A stretch of 64,000 nt of DNA, taken from the NCBI GenBank assembly GCA_947504035.1, contig CANNGA010000003.1, positions 279,870-343,869 on the forward strand, in the 5' to 3' direction. The position numbers and the translations under genes were made by a program. Of the stretch, positions 38,550 through 49,103 are shown in pieces. A model generated the notes under the pieces. It had not been told where the DNA came from and ran no database searches. It worked only from the letters and a program-made list of their open reading frames with translations. The stretch comes from an uncultured Flavobacteriaceae bacterium (GTDB lineage Bacteria; Bacteroidota; Bacteroidia; Flavobacteriales; Flavobacteriaceae). Position 1 is the stretch's first letter. The number at the start of each line of letters is the position of its first letter.

Positions 38550-39875
38550 TTAAAGTATGCTGCAAATATCAGAAGCCTCGTTATTCTCGAAAGTATTTCC
38601 ATTGTCTTCAAAATTAACCATTGTATCCACAACAATACCACAACCTAAAATATTTCTAAATGTAGAATTTGTAACTTTAAGTTTAGGTATGTTTTGAGCC
38701 CCTGCAATCACATTATCTACACCTAAACCTGCACTTATAAAATCTATAATAGGATCACTACCTGCATAGTCTATAATACAATAGTCCATTTCATTAAGTC
38801 CACTTTCACTTTGTACAACAAGCCCTTTCCAGTAGCCCTTTTCTTTTCTAAACCCTGTAAACGTTATTGGAGCAACAGCTGTCCCTATAGCAGAAATTAT
38901 TCCATCATTCTCAACAGAGTTGAAATCTTGATCGAAAAGTAGTTGTGTATTGGCTTCAAACTCGAAAACGGCACCTGGACGCAATGTTAACTTGGCCCTA
39001 ATTTCTACAGAAGAACTTATATAGTATTTAGAGCCATCTCTAAAACTAGGCCAAATCGCGTCATTTTCTAGGTAATTACAACAGGTCCCTACAATTTCAA
39101 CGCCATTATACCCATTACCTCCTGTATACATAGAATCTGCATCAAGATTTTCAACTTGTCTTACACCTACTATAACTGCAGCATTAGCATTTCTTTCAAA
39201 AATATTAGTATTGAAAGCTCTTAATAAGGAGTTATTCTCTACAATCAGGCCATAACCATCATTAGACCTTATAACAGCATTCGTTAATTTTAAGCTTGAA
39301 AAAAAGCCTCCAGACCTTGAATGTAAAACAATAGCGCCTTTCTGATTGCCTTTAATATCAGAATTAAAATCACTACCTGCATATTCTACAATAACATTAG
39401 AAAGTTCGTTGCGAACATCATTTGTTTCGATAGTGATGCCTTTCCAATAGCCTGGTGTCTTTTCTAAACCTGTGAAAATAATTTTATGTTCGATATCATT
39501 AGCCCCAAACCCTGCTAAGCCTATGGCTGAAATAACACCTTCATGAATGATCCCATCTACATTAAAACCTGCATTGGCTTCAAATGCGATAACAACGCCT
39601 GGTGCTATGGTCAATACATCTTGGATAGCAACACATCCTCGTACAATATAATCTACCGCTCCAACTTCGTCTACAATATTTTCTAAAGTCGTTGCGGTTT
39701 CAATAGTGTTTTCAATAAGTTGCGGACGCATGGCCTCCTCTTCCGTCTCTGTATCTGTTTCTGTTTCTGTTTCCATCTCTGGCATTGTAACGGCGTCATC
39801 ATCACCGCCACTGCAAGCGACACCTAATGTCAAAATAGCTATTCCTAATACTGTGAGTTGTTTTAAATTTTTCAT
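38550..39875 (-). CDS. Lipoprotein with duplicated beta-helix-like region
   Basis: The protein (441 residues from the chosen ATG at 39873-39875) has a lipoprotein signal (MKNLKQLTVLGIAILTLGVACSGG). An acidic Glu/Thr linker encoded by a near-hexanucleotide repeat follows. Two similar blocks come next: each has a PG-(V/A)-(V/I)-x-(F)-E-AN strand, ISAIG, (I/T)-FTG, GYWKG and DYAGSD or EYAGSD. The texture suggests a right-handed beta helix, but I assign no function. The longer frame to 39941 adds 22 residues without signal-peptide character. It splits the usual rpsJ-rplC junction. Confidence 0.75.
   Translation of the reverse strand: MKNLKQLTVLGIAILTLGVACSGGDDDAVTMPEMETETETDTETEEEAMRPQLIENTIETATTLENIVDEVGAVDYIVRGCVAIQDVLTIAPGVVIAFEANAGFNVDGIIHEGVISAIGLAGFGANDIEHKIIFTGLEKTPGYWKGITIETNDVRNELSNVIVEYAGSDFNSDIKGNQKGAIVLHSRSGGFFSSLKLTNAVIRSNDGYGLIVENNSLLRAFNTNIFERNANAAVIVGVRQVENLDADSMYTGGNGYNGVEIVGTCCNYLENDAIWPSFRDGSKYYISSSVEIRAKLTLRPGAVFEFEANTQLLFDQDFNSVENDGIISAIGTAVAPITFTGFRKEKGYWKGLVVQSESGLNEMDYCIIDYAGSDPIIDFISAGLGVDNVIAGAQNIPKLKVTNSTFRNILGCGIVVDTMVNFEDNGNTFENNEASDICSIL
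39745..39785. repeat. Hexanucleotide-like tract encoding the Glu/Thr linker
   Basis: The plus strand shows imperfect repeats of TCTGTT/TCTGTA, coding on the minus strand for alternating Glu-Thr and Asp-Thr. The unit is six bases, so copy-number change would lengthen or shorten the linker without a frameshift. Confidence 0.6.
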
Positions 39876-40516
39876 TGTGTCTTTAATTTTAAGTCGTCTT
39901 TTTATTTTAGTAGAAATGACATTACCACATAGTGGCAACACAGCTCTAGTTTATTTAACACTTAATACTAAAGACATCTTAAAGGTTAACACAGTCTTCC
40001 TTTTAATACATAAAAAAAACACATTCGCTTAATGCTCTTTTTAAAATAAACAGTAACGTTTATGTTTTTATTTTATCCTTACCGTTCTTAGAGCATTGAC
40101 AACAGCATTTCTATTTTTAATACGTTAATCATACGGTGCCATGATTTAAATTGAATAACATACACTTTAAATACTTTAAAGCGTTGTCTATAACAAGCCC
40201 ATGAATGGCTTGAAAAATAGTTTTGTTCTGGTGTAGCGATTTAAAATGATCTCCTGTAAGATTCATGACAATACGATTCACCTAGTGTATTTTAGAGACT
40301 AATCGTATAAATTATAGTCAACTCGATAGAGCTTATAGCTTTTATGCAAGATAAAACAGCACCACAAGATTTAGGACACCACAACTACTAACGTTAAAAT
40401 TTACTGAATGCACTCAAAAAAAGTGCCACTATGAATTTCTATTTATGAAGATAAACGAATGTCCTATTTATAAACAAAAAAGCTTTTTTCATCTTCTAAT
40501 TTTCAAAACAGATCAT
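39876..40516. other. Long intergenic region between the lipoprotein and rpsJ
   Basis: About 640 bases contain no protein-like reading frame, tRNA or obvious promoter of the TAnnTTTG type on the minus strand. A perfect A6GCT6 palindrome occurs near 40482. I could not explain the length of this region. Confidence 0.4.
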
Positions 40517-40550
40517 AAAAAAAAGGCTATCTAAAATAGACAGCCTTTTT
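40517..40550 (-). terminator. Terminator of the str operon after rpsJ
   Basis: Arms AAAAAGGCT and AGCCTTTTT plus an inner TCTA/TAGA stem, with one A-C mismatch, form the hairpin. An A-run on the plus strand gives eight T residues on the minus strand. It lies 26 nt after the rpsJ stop and separates rpsJ from the rplC operon. Confidence 0.8.
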
Positions 40551-40575
40551 AATATACATTAATGTTTAATAAACA

Positions 40576-40881
40576 TTACACTTTTATTTCTACTTCAACA
40601 CCACTTGGCAATTCAAGCTTCATTAACGCATCAATGGTTTTTGATGACGACGAGTAAATATCTAATAATCTCTTGTAAGAGCTTAATTGAAATTGTTCTC
40701 TAGATTTCTTGTTTACGTGCGGTGAACGTAATACAGTGAAAATTTTCTTGTGTGTTGGTAACGGAATTGGTCCAGTTACAACAGCACCAGTACTCTTTAC
40801 TGTTTTTACAATCTTATCAGCAGACTTATCTACTAAGCTATGATCGTAAGACTTTAATTTTATTCTGATTTTTTGACTCAT
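40576..40881 (-). CDS. rpsJ: 30S ribosomal protein S10
   Basis: S10 is a small-subunit head protein and, with NusB, an antitermination factor. The 101-residue protein begins [28 protein letters not shown] and contains [29 protein letters not shown]. It follows fusA by 11 nt, ending the str operon. Confidence 0.98.
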   Translation of the reverse strand: MSQKIRIKLKSYDHSLVDKSADKIVKTVKSTGAVVTGPIPLPTHKKIFTVLRSPHVNKKSREQFQLSSYKRLLDIYSSSSKTIDALMKLELPSGVEVEIKV

Positions 40882-40892
40882 TTTCTTAACTT

Positions 40893-43019
40893 TTAAGATT
40901 GCTCTCCTTTAGCTGCTTTGATCACTTCTTCTGATATGTTAGAAGGTGTTTCAGCATAATGTGAAAATTCCATTGTTGATGTTGCACGACCCGAAGACAA
41001 TGTTCTTAATGTAGTTACATATCCAAACATTTCAGATAATGGTACAGTAGCTTTTACAGTTTTTGCACCTGCTCTATCTCCCATATCACTTACTTGCCCT
41101 CTTCTTCTATTCAAGTCACCTACAATATCTCCCATGTTTTCTTCAGGTGTAATCACCTCAAGCTTCATGATTGGCTCCATTATAACTGCCTTTGCTGCTT
41201 TCGCACACGCTTTAAATCCTAATTTAGCGGCTAATTCGAAAGATAATTGATCCGAATCCACATCATGGTAAGATCCATCTTTCAAAGTCACTTTCATAGC
41301 ATCAATTTCGTATCCTGCTAAAGGCCCATTAACCATTGCCATTTTAAATCCTTTTTCAATAGAAGGGATAAATTCCTTAGGAACGTTACCACCTTTAATG
41401 ATAGATTCAAACTGTAATCCTACTTGTCCTTCTTCAGCCGGCTCTACTGTAAATACAATATCGGCAAACTTACCACGACCACCAGATTGTTTCTTATAAA
41501 CTTCTCTATGGTTAGCAGCTTGTGTAATCGCTTCTTTGTACTCTACTTGTGGTTGTCCTTGGTTAACTTCAACCTTAAACTCACGCTTTAAACGGTCTAC
41601 AATTACATCTAAGTGAAGCTCACCCATACCTGAAATAATAGTTTGTCCTGAAGCTTCGTCTGAACGTACTGTAAATGTAGGATCTTCTTCAGCTAATTTA
41701 GCTAAGCCCATTCCTAATTTATCTACATCTGCTTTAGTCTTAGGTTCTACCGCGATACCAATTACTGGATCTGGGAAGTCCATAGATTCTAAGATGATAG
41801 GACTCTTTTCTGCTGATAACGTATCACCTGTTTTGATAGATTTAAATCCAACAGCTGCTCCGATATCTCCTGCTTCGATAAAATCGATTGCATTTTGCTT
41901 ATTCGCATGCATTTGGTAGATACGAGAAATACGTTCTTTTTTACCTGAACGGTTATTCAAGACATAAGATCCTGCATCTAAACGTCCTGAATACGCTCTA
42001 AAGAATGCTAAACGCCCTACGAAAGGATCGGTAGCAATTTTAAATGCTAATGCTGCAAATGGTTCTTTAACATCTGGCTTACGTATAATTTCTTCTCCAG
42101 AGTTTGGATCTGTACCTACAATACCATCTTTATCTGTTGGTGAAGGTAAATAACGACATACAGCGTCTAATAAGAACTGTACCCCTTTATTTTTAAAGGC
42201 AGAACCACAAATCATAGGGATGATAGCCATATCCATTACAGCAGCTCTAAGTGCAGCATGCACTTCTTCTTCTGTAATAGAGTCTTCATCTTCCATGAAT
42301 TTCTCTAATAGGTTTTCGTCGTAACTTGCAACCTCTTCTATCAACAAAGCTCTGTATTTACGTGCTTCGTCTTTCATATCTTCTGGAATATCGATCACAT
42401 CAAAAGTTGCCCCTTGTGTTTCGTCATGCCATACGATAGCTCTGTTTTTTACTAAATCGATAATACCTTTAAAATCCATCTCGTCCCCAATGTTCAATAC
42501 AATAGGTACAGCGTTAGACTTTAACATATCTTTTACTTGTTGACAAACACCTAAAAAGTTAGAGCCTTGACGGTCCATTTTATTAACGAAACCGATACGT
42601 GGCACTTTATAGTTGTCTGCAAGTCTCCAGTTTGTTTCCGATTGTGGCTCAACACCATCAACGGCACTAAACAAGAATACTAATCCATCTAATACACGTA
42701 AAGAACGGTTTACTTCTACCGTAAAATCTACGTGACCTGGAGTATCAATAATATTGAAGTGGTATCCTTTTGTATCTGGAGTTGCTTCCCCATTTTCTAT
42801 TGGGAATTTCCATTCACAGGTTGTTGCTGCAGAAGTAATTGTAATACCTCTTTCTTGCTCTTGCTCCATCCAGTCCATTGTCGCAGCACCATCATGTACT
42901 TCTCCAATTTTGTGTGAAACTCCTGTATAATACAGAATACGTTCTGTTGTCGTGGTCTTTCCTGCATCAATGTGTGCAGCAATACCAATATTTCTAGTGA
43001 ATTTTAAATCTCTTGCCAT
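40893..43019 (-). CDS. fusA: Elongation factor G
   Basis: EF-G drives translocation and, with RRF, ribosome recycling. The 708-residue protein has the P-loop [18 protein letters not shown], switch [21 protein letters not shown] and NKMDRQG, then domains II-V ending in the conserved [23 protein letters not shown]. The gene lies 3 nt downstream of rpsG. Confidence 0.98.
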   Translation of the reverse strand: MARDLKFTRNIGIAAHIDAGKTTTTERILYYTGVSHKIGEVHDGAATMDWMEQEQERGITITSAATTCEWKFPIENGEATPDTKGYHFNIIDTPGHVDFTVEVNRSLRVLDGLVFLFSAVDGVEPQSETNWRLADNYKVPRIGFVNKMDRQGSNFLGVCQQVKDMLKSNAVPIVLNIGDEMDFKGIIDLVKNRAIVWHDETQGATFDVIDIPEDMKDEARKYRALLIEEVASYDENLLEKFMEDEDSITEEEVHAALRAAVMDMAIIPMICGSAFKNKGVQFLLDAVCRYLPSPTDKDGIVGTDPNSGEEIIRKPDVKEPFAALAFKIATDPFVGRLAFFRAYSGRLDAGSYVLNNRSGKKERISRIYQMHANKQNAIDFIEAGDIGAAVGFKSIKTGDTLSAEKSPIILESMDFPDPVIGIAVEPKTKADVDKLGMGLAKLAEEDPTFTVRSDEASGQTIISGMGELHLDVIVDRLKREFKVEVNQGQPQVEYKEAITQAANHREVYKKQSGGRGKFADIVFTVEPAEEGQVGLQFESIIKGGNVPKEFIPSIEKGFKMAMVNGPLAGYEIDAMKVTLKDGSYHDVDSDQLSFELAAKLGFKACAKAAKAVIMEPIMKLEVITPEENMGDIVGDLNRRRGQVSDMGDRAGAKTVKATVPLSEMFGYVTTLRTLSSGRATSTMEFSHYAETPSNISEEVIKAAKGEQS

Positions 43020-43022
43020 GTC

Positions 43023-43499
43023 TTAAAATCTAAAGTGAGAGAATGCTTTGTTCGCTTCCGCCATTTTATGCGTATCTACTCTTTTCTTAACCGCTGCGCC
43101 TTCTTCTTTAGCTGCTGCTAAAACTTCAGAGGCTAAACGCTGTGCCATAGATTTTTCATTACGCTTTCTTGCATAACCAATTAACCATTTCATGGCTGTT
43201 GAAATTTTTCTGTCTGGACGAATTTGCATTGGAATTTGGAATGTTGCTCCACCAACACGACGGCTACGTACTTCTACGTGAGGCATTACATTAGATAATG
43301 CATCTTTCCAGATTTCTAATGCCGTTTTCTCTTCGTCAGTTTTCTTTTCTTCTACAATATCAATAGCATCATAGAATACTTTAAAAGCCACAGACTTCTT
43401 ACCGTCCCACATCATGTTATTCACAAAACGTGTCACCAATTGATCGTTAAATCTTGGATCTGGTAAAAGTGGTCTTTTTTTCGCTGCTCTTTTTCTCAT
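43023..43499 (-). CDS. rpsG: 30S ribosomal protein S7
   Basis: S7 organises the 3-prime domain of 16S rRNA. The 158-residue protein begins [30 protein letters not shown] and has [21 protein letters not shown] and the late beta hairpin region. An 82-nt spacer separates it from rpsL. Confidence 0.98.
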   Translation of the reverse strand: MRKRAAKKRPLLPDPRFNDQLVTRFVNNMMWDGKKSVAFKVFYDAIDIVEEKKTDEEKTALEIWKDALSNVMPHVEVRSRRVGGATFQIPMQIRPDRKISTAMKWLIGYARKRNEKSMAQRLASEVLAAAKEEGAAVKKRVDTHKMAEANKAFSHFRF

Positions 43500-43581
43500 G
43501 TCTTCTGTTAAGTTTTGTTATTAGTTTTAGGTTATAAATTACAGAGTACTGTTTTTTAACCTTTAACTTCTAACTTTAATG

Positions 43582-43956
43582 TTACTTTTTAGGGCGTTTT
43601 GCACCGTACTTAGATCTACGTTGGGTTCTTCCAGCAACACCTGCTGTATCTAAAGCCCCACGAACAACGTGATATCTAACACCTGGTAAATCTTTTACCC
43701 TTCCACCTCTAACCAATACTATCGAGTGCTCTTGTAGATTGTGACCTTCTCCACCGATGTATGCATTAACCTCGTTACCGTTTGTTAAACGTACCCTTGC
43801 TACCTTACGCATTGCTGAGTTTGGTTTTTTAGGAGTCGTCGTGTAAACACGAGTACACACACCACGTCTTTGCGGACAAGAATCTAAAGCAGCCGATTTA
43901 CTCTTCTTGGTTATTTTGGCTCTTCCTTTTCTTACTAATTGTGAAATTGTTGGCAT
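43582..43956 (-). CDS. rpsL: 30S ribosomal protein S12
   Basis: S12 controls decoding accuracy. The 124-residue protein begins [21 protein letters not shown]. It keeps the Lys of [12 protein letters not shown] and the Lys of [13 protein letters not shown], positions whose substitution gives streptomycin resistance, so the allele looks wild type. It is the first gene of the str operon and has a clear promoter. Confidence 0.98.
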   Translation of the reverse strand: MPTISQLVRKGRAKITKKSKSAALDSCPQRRGVCTRVYTTTPKKPNSAMRKVARVRLTNGNEVNAYIGGEGHNLQEHSIVLVRGGRVKDLPGVRYHVVRGALDTAGVAGRTQRRSKYGAKRPKK

Positions 43957-43999
43957 ATATATTACTATAAAAATTTATTATCCTCTTCTTAGAGGGCTG

Positions 44000-44029
44000 C
44001 AAATGTAGAAATTATAATTAATTTTTCAA
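44000..44029 (-). promoter_or_regulatory. Promoter of the str operon
   Basis: On the minus strand TTG (44027-44029), a 19-nt spacer and TACATTTG (44000-44007) match the consensus exactly. The leader would be about 39 nt, with a small five-pair stem (43982-43986 with 43991-43995) at its beginning. Confidence 0.75.
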
Positions 44030-44067
44030 ACCGTAATTCATTAATTTTCAGAAGAATTTAAATTTTT

Positions 44068-44099
44068 AAAAAGCAGTTATATAATTATCACTGCTTTTT
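44068..44099. terminator. Terminator-like hairpin between divergent genes
   Basis: A perfect ten-pair stem (44068-44077 with 44090-44099, AAAAAGCAGT and complement) has a 12-base loop. It lies between the rpsL promoter and the start of a plus-strand gene, where no upstream transcript needs stopping. It could act as a leader element of the gene at 44135 or as a barrier to antisense transcription. Confidence 0.5.
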
Positions 44100-44134
44100 C
44101 CGTTAGATTTACACTAAATTTCACTTAAGTCTTA

Positions 44135-45829
44135 ATGCGTAACTCTTTATTTTTTATTGGCGTCACTCTTCTTTTGCTATCATGCCACGCATTTGGACAA
44201 GATTTAAAACTCTCAATTACAGGCTTAAACGCTAAAGAAACTAAAACTATAGACTCTATTGGTTATCTTAAAACTCATAATGATTACCGTTCTATAACCA
44301 CTACAACAGATTCTTTACAACGACAACTGCATAGATTTGGATATATTGAAAGCAAATTACTGGGTATAGAAAAACGTACAGACTCTACGTTTACAGCTCA
44401 GATTCATCTCAAAACTAAATTCAATACGATAACAATTTATTACAATGATACTCGAATAGACAAAGCACTTATAAGCGCAGTTTCAGATCAAATTACAGAT
44501 ACTTATTTTACGATTCCCTTATCCACATTAGAATATGCTCTTAATTTTTTAAATTCAGAATTTGCAAATAAAGGCCGTCCTTTTTCGAAACTAAAATTAA
44601 CAGACGTTAAAAAAAATAGCGCTACGACATTAACAGGCCATTTAACTCTTATCGCCAAAGAAAAACAACGAATTATAAATGCTATAACGGTTAAAGGTTA
44701 CGAAAAGTTCCCTAAATCGTACCTCAAACACTATCTTAAACTTAAACCAAAGCAACCTTTTAATCTCGCTGTTATTAAAAACAAAACAGCGCAACTGGCC
44801 AATCTTAGGTTCGCCAATCAGATAAAACCTGCCGAAGTGCTGTTTAAAAAAGATTCCACAACCTTGTACCTATATATAGGTAAATCTAAAAGCAATACGT
44901 TTGATGGTTTTTTAGGTTTTGGGACTAACGAAGACACCAATAGTATTGAATTTGATGGTTTTTTAAATCTAAAATTAACCAACAACCTTAATTTTGGCGA
45001 ATCGTTCAGTCTATTATATAAGAGCGACGAAAATGACCAAGAAACATTCGATATTAGCGTTGATCTGCCTTATCTCTTCAATACCCCTATTGGCTTAGAT
45101 TTAAATTTAAGACTTTTTAGAAGAGATTCTTCTTTTAGCACCGTAGATCAAAAAGCAAAGATAAATTACCAAATCAATGCCTTGCACAAAGTGTCTACAG
45201 GTATTTCTACAATTGTATCTACAAACTTACAGTCTGAAAATATACTTAGTACCTTAGAAGATTATACCTCTAATTATTTTACGCTAGGTTACGAATTCTT
45301 AAAACCTAGTTATTACGACCAATTGTTTCCTGTAAAGTCTAATTTTTACATAGAATCGAATTTTGGAAATAGAAAAACGACGAACACCAAAGTGCAACAA
45401 ACATTATTACGCCTTAAAGCATTTCACAACTTTAGCTTTGGAAAAAAAAATGGCCTCTATTTAAATGCAGATGCAGGGCAGCTTATCTCTGATACTTTTT
45501 TTGAAAACGAATTACTTCGTTTTGGGGGTATTAATTCTATAAGGGGATTTGAAGAAAATAGTTTGTTTGCCTCTTTGTTTGGCGTTTTTAATACTGAATA
45601 TAGATTTCGAGTTAGCAATTCTATATATATACATTCCATTACTGATGTCGCTTATTTTGAGAATCAAATTTCAGACACTAAAGAAAAACTCTTTGGTTAC
45701 GGCTTTGGATTTGGGATTCTAACAAAATCGGGGTTATTAAAGTTTAACTACGCTAATGGCAAAAATGAAAACCAACGATTTCAACTCTCCAATTCTAAAA
45801 TACATGTAAGTTTGATTGCAAATTTCTAA
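44135..45829 (+). CDS. Omp85/BamA-like outer membrane protein
   Basis: The 564-residue protein has a signal peptide ending near CHAFGQ. POTRA-like repeats (for example IINAITVKGYEKFPKSYLKHYLKLKPKQPF) precede a 16-strand-type barrel from about residue 275. The barrel holds the Omp85 landmark RFGGINSIRGFEEN and ends in Phe. It is shorter than BamA and may be a TamA-like or accessory Omp85 member that inserts or exports proteins or lipids. It is divergent from the str operon and followed by a SusC/SusD pair after 116 nt. Confidence 0.82.
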   Translation: MRNSLFFIGVTLLLLSCHAFGQDLKLSITGLNAKETKTIDSIGYLKTHNDYRSITTTTDSLQRQLHRFGYIESKLLGIEKRTDSTFTAQIHLKTKFNTITIYYNDTRIDKALISAVSDQITDTYFTIPLSTLEYALNFLNSEFANKGRPFSKLKLTDVKKNSATTLTGHLTLIAKEKQRIINAITVKGYEKFPKSYLKHYLKLKPKQPFNLAVIKNKTAQLANLRFANQIKPAEVLFKKDSTTLYLYIGKSKSNTFDGFLGFGTNEDTNSIEFDGFLNLKLTNNLNFGESFSLLYKSDENDQETFDISVDLPYLFNTPIGLDLNLRLFRRDSSFSTVDQKAKINYQINALHKVSTGISTIVSTNLQSENILSTLEDYTSNYFTLGYEFLKPSYYDQLFPVKSNFYIESNFGNRKTTNTKVQQTLLRLKAFHNFSFGKKNGLYLNADAGQLISDTFFENELLRFGGINSIRGFEENSLFASLFGVFNTEYRFRVSNSIYIHSITDVAYFENQISDTKEKLFGYGFGFGILTKSGLLKFNYANGKNENQRFQLSNSKIHVSLIANF

Positions 45830-45916
45830 CTTTAATTTCCTACAATGCTAATAATCACCGTAAAATCATAAACTTTAGTCCGTTTTTGTTGTTTTGTTAA
45901 CTTTTATTTAAGAGTT

Positions 45917-45944
45917 TTGAGATTGACTAACTTAATTCTTTTTG
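45917..45944 (+). promoter_or_regulatory. Possible promoter directly before susC
   Basis: TTG (45917-45919), a 17-nt spacer and TCTTTTTG (45937-45944) differ from the consensus at one base. The G lies only two bases before the ATG, so the transcript would be leaderless or the match is fortuitous. Confidence 0.3.
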
Positions 45945-45945
45945 C

Positions 45946-48900
45946 ATGAAAACAAAATTCAATGGAATTTTAACATTGTTATTGCTATTTGTTGCGCATT
46001 TTTCTTTTGCACAAGAACAAACAATCTCTGGTAAAATTCTTAGTGAAGATGGTTTACCACTCTCTGGTACAACAATTTTAATTAAAGATTCATTTAAAGG
46101 TGTGACAGCAAATTTTGATGGCAATTATACCATTAAAGCAAAACAGGGACAGATACTTGTGTTTAGTTACATAGGTTACATCTCCCAACAGGTACTAATT
46201 GAAAACACAGACACCATTAACATCACCCTTCAAACAGATACTTCTGGCCTTGAAGAAGTTGTAGTGGTTGCCTATGGTACGCAAAAAAGAGAAGCCTTAA
46301 CTGGAGCTATAGGTACTATTAAAGCTGCTTCAATAGAAACACAACAAGTTACATCTCCCTTAAGGGCTTTACAAGGTGTGGTTCCTGGTGTGAATTTAAT
46401 TACACAGGGCGGACAACCTGGTAACGATCCCCAAATACGCATAAGAGGTTTCTCTAGTTTAAATGCAGATCAAGGCCCTTTAATTATAGTAGATGGCGTG
46501 CAATTTAATGGTAATATTAATACCATAAGTCAAGATCAAATAGAATCTATTTCTGTGTTAAAAGACGCTTCAGCAGCTTCCCTCTATGGTTCTAGAGGTG
46601 CTAATGGTGTTATTGTAATCACTACAAAAACAGGAAAACGCAATACCAAACCAAAAATTACTTTACGTTCTCAATTTGGTATTTCAAACCCATCTGTAGG
46701 CATACAGTCTACAGTAGGTACCGAAGACTATCTTAAGCTCGCATGGCAAGCTCAAAGAAATAGCAACCAATTTTTATTTGGTCAGACAGCAGCAGAAGCT
46801 GCAGCCAATGCATCAAATGATTTAATTCCAAGCTTAGGAGGTTATAATCCTTATAATGTTACAAATCCTATTGATGAAAACGGAAATTTAGTGGCTGGTG
46901 CAAATTTATTATGGGAAACGGATTGGGAAGACGAAGTATTTAATAATGATGCGTTTAGAATTAACCACAATTTGAGCATTAGTGGGAGTACAAAAAATAC
47001 AGGTTATTTTTTCTCTCTCGATTATTTAGATCAAGAAGGTCCTGTAATCGTATCCGACTTTGAAAGAATTGCGACGCGATTAAATTTAGAATCACAGATA
47101 AACGATTGGATGCGTGTTGGTATTAAAAATAGTTTTTCAAGGTCTGACTCTAATAACCCAGACCAAACTTCAAGTAGTACAACGCAAGCCATTAGTTGGA
47201 TCTATGGTCTTTCTAGCCTCTACCCCGTATTTGTTAGAGATGAAAATGGTGCATTGATATTAGATGATAACGGTCAAACTATTTTCGATCTTGGTAACGG
47301 TAACGGAAGGCCCTTAAGCCAAGCTCTAAACTCTACAAGACCTCCAAGATCTGGAGAACATATACTCGCTTCTATTTTATTGGGAGATGAACAGCGTATT
47401 AGTACGAATTATGTTGGTAACGCTTTTGCTGAGATTAAATTATTAAAAGGCCTTTCGTTTAGAACCACATTTTCTTATGAAAACTTTGTACTTGATGCCT
47501 TTAGTTTCAACGATGATGAAATTGGAGCTGCTTCTGAAGTGAATGGTAGAGTAATTGAAGACATTACAACAACGACAACTTTCAACACCATTCAAGCTTT
47601 TAACTACACTACAAGTTTTGCCAAAAAGCACCATTTAAATATTGATCTTATAACGGAAGCTTTTACAAGAACAGTGGATCGCGTTATGGCTGTTGGCACT
47701 GGTTTTTTACCTGGTCAAACGAATTTAGGGGCTGCCACACAACCAGAAGATGTCTCTGGTAATGAAAACTCTGAACGTTTAAATAGTTACCTCTCTAGAA
47801 TTGCTTATAATTATGACAATAAGTATTTCTTAGAAGTTTCTGGACGAGCAGATGGTTCTAGTCGTTTTAACCCTGATGAACGTTGGGGTAATTTCTATTC
47901 TGTAGGTGGAAGTTGGCTTATTTCAAAAGAAACTTTTATGTCTAATCTCAGTGCTATAAGCTATCTTAAATTAAGAGCTTCACATGGTCTGTTAGGTAAT
48001 AATAGAGTGGGCGCTAATGGAGATAATTTTTTCCCTTCACAATCCGTGTTTCAATCTGGTTTTCCTAACGAAGGTATCCCTGGTGTTATCCTTCAAGGCG
48101 CATCCGATGCCAATTTAACTTGGGAATCAACGCGTTCTTCTAACATCGGTATTGATTTTAGCATCTTTAAAAATGCATTATCTGGGACAATCGATTATTA
48201 CAATAAGGAATCTTTAAATTTAATTTATAACTTCCCTCTTGCAGCTTCAACAGGTGTTGCCACTATACTCACTAATGATGCTAGAGTTAGAAATTACGGT
48301 TTAGAAGTTGCACTAAATTCGCAAATTTTTAACAAACCTAATTTTCAATGGAACGTAGGTGTTAACTTTTCTTTAGATCGCAACGAAATTACAGAGTTGC
48401 CGCAAGATCAATTTATAAATGGCAATCAGCTTTGGAAAGAAGGGAATTCCATTTTCGATTTCTTTATTAGAGAATGGGCAGGTGTTGATCCTGAAACAGG
48501 TTTCGGTACTTGGTTTATAGACGACCTAGATGCACAAGGCAACGTCGTTGGTAGATCAACCACCTTTAACTTCGATAGTGCTACGAGGTATGAAACTGGT
48601 AAATCCTCTTTACCCGATATACAAGGTGGTTTTAATTCATTTTTAAAATTCAGACAATTCGATTTAAGCCTCTTGTTTAACTTTAGCTTTGGCGCTCATA
48701 TCCTTAATACGGATTATGCGCAATTGATCAATAATTTTAAGTTAACTGGTCTTGCAGCACACCCTGATAATTTAAACGCTTGGCAACAACCAGGAGATAT
48801 TACAGATGTGCCTTTACTTTTGGCTAACAATAATGATAATAACTCTGTATCTACACGCTTCTTACAAAAGAACGACTGGATAAGATTAAGAGCATTGACC

Positions 48901-49089
48901 TTTGGCTATAATTTACCGTCCAACACGATAAAGGGACTCAGCAAACTCCGTTTATATCTTCAAGCCGATAATATAATCACTTGGTCGACTTTAGATAATC
49001 TAGAACCAGAGCAAGCGTTTAATGGTCAAACAAACTCTAGATCTCCACTATTGAAAACCATAACGACCGGACTTTTATTAGAATTCTAA
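45946..49089 (+). CDS. SusC/RagA-family TonB-linked outer membrane transporter
   Basis: The 1047-residue barrel imports oligosaccharides or peptides with its SusD lid. A signal peptide (MKTKFNGILTLLLLFVAHFSFAQ) is followed by a CarboxypepD_reg-like domain (TISGKILSEDGLPLSGTTILIKD). The TonB-box-like EEVVVVAYGTQ comes next, then a plug domain (VPGVNLITQGGQPGNDPQIRIRGF, LKDASAASLYGSRGANGVIVITTK) and the barrel ending LLLEF. The susD-like gene follows after 14 nt. No glycoside hydrolase, sulfatase or regulator accompanies the pair, so the ligand is not predictable. Confidence 0.96.
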   Translation: MKTKFNGILTLLLLFVAHFSFAQEQTISGKILSEDGLPLSGTTILIKDSFKGVTANFDGNYTIKAKQGQILVFSYIGYISQQVLIENTDTINITLQTDTSGLEEVVVVAYGTQKREALTGAIGTIKAASIETQQVTSPLRALQGVVPGVNLITQGGQPGNDPQIRIRGFSSLNADQGPLIIVDGVQFNGNINTISQDQIESISVLKDASAASLYGSRGANGVIVITTKTGKRNTKPKITLRSQFGISNPSVGIQSTVGTEDYLKLAWQAQRNSNQFLFGQTAAEAAANASNDLIPSLGGYNPYNVTNPIDENGNLVAGANLLWETDWEDEVFNNDAFRINHNLSISGSTKNTGYFFSLDYLDQEGPVIVSDFERIATRLNLESQINDWMRVGIKNSFSRSDSNNPDQTSSSTTQAISWIYGLSSLYPVFVRDENGALILDDNGQTIFDLGNGNGRPLSQALNSTRPPRSGEHILASILLGDEQRISTNYVGNAFAEIKLLKGLSFRTTFSYENFVLDAFSFNDDEIGAASEVNGRVIEDITTTTTFNTIQAFNYTTSFAKKHHLNIDLITEAFTRTVDRVMAVGTGFLPGQTNLGAATQPEDVSGNENSERLNSYLSRIAYNYDNKYFLEVSGRADGSSRFNPDERWGNFYSVGGSWLISKETFMSNLSAISYLKLRASHGLLGNNRVGANGDNFFPSQSVFQSGFPNEGIPGVILQGASDANLTWESTRSSNIGIDFSIFKNALSGTIDYYNKESLNLIYNFPLAASTGVATILTNDARVRNYGLEVALNSQIFNKPNFQWNVGVNFSLDRNEITELPQDQFINGNQLWKEGNSIFDFFIREWAGVDPETGFGTWFIDDLDAQGNVVGRSTTFNFDSATRYETGKSSLPDIQGGFNSFLKFRQFDLSLLFNFSFGAHILNTDYAQLINNFKLTGLAAHPDNLNAWQQPGDITDVPLLLANNNDNNSVSTRFLQKNDWIRLRALTFGYNLPSNTIKGLSKLRLYLQADNIITWSTLDNLEPEQAFNGQTNSRSPLLKTITTGLLLEF

Positions 49090-49103
49090 GACATTTATTA
49101 TTT

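Noticed and set aside
39706..40032. Plus-strand frame with Ser-Val repeats opposite the lipoprotein gene
   Set aside because: It is the antisense reading of the Glu/Thr linker repeat and signal peptide, and its low-complexity Ser-Val run follows from that.
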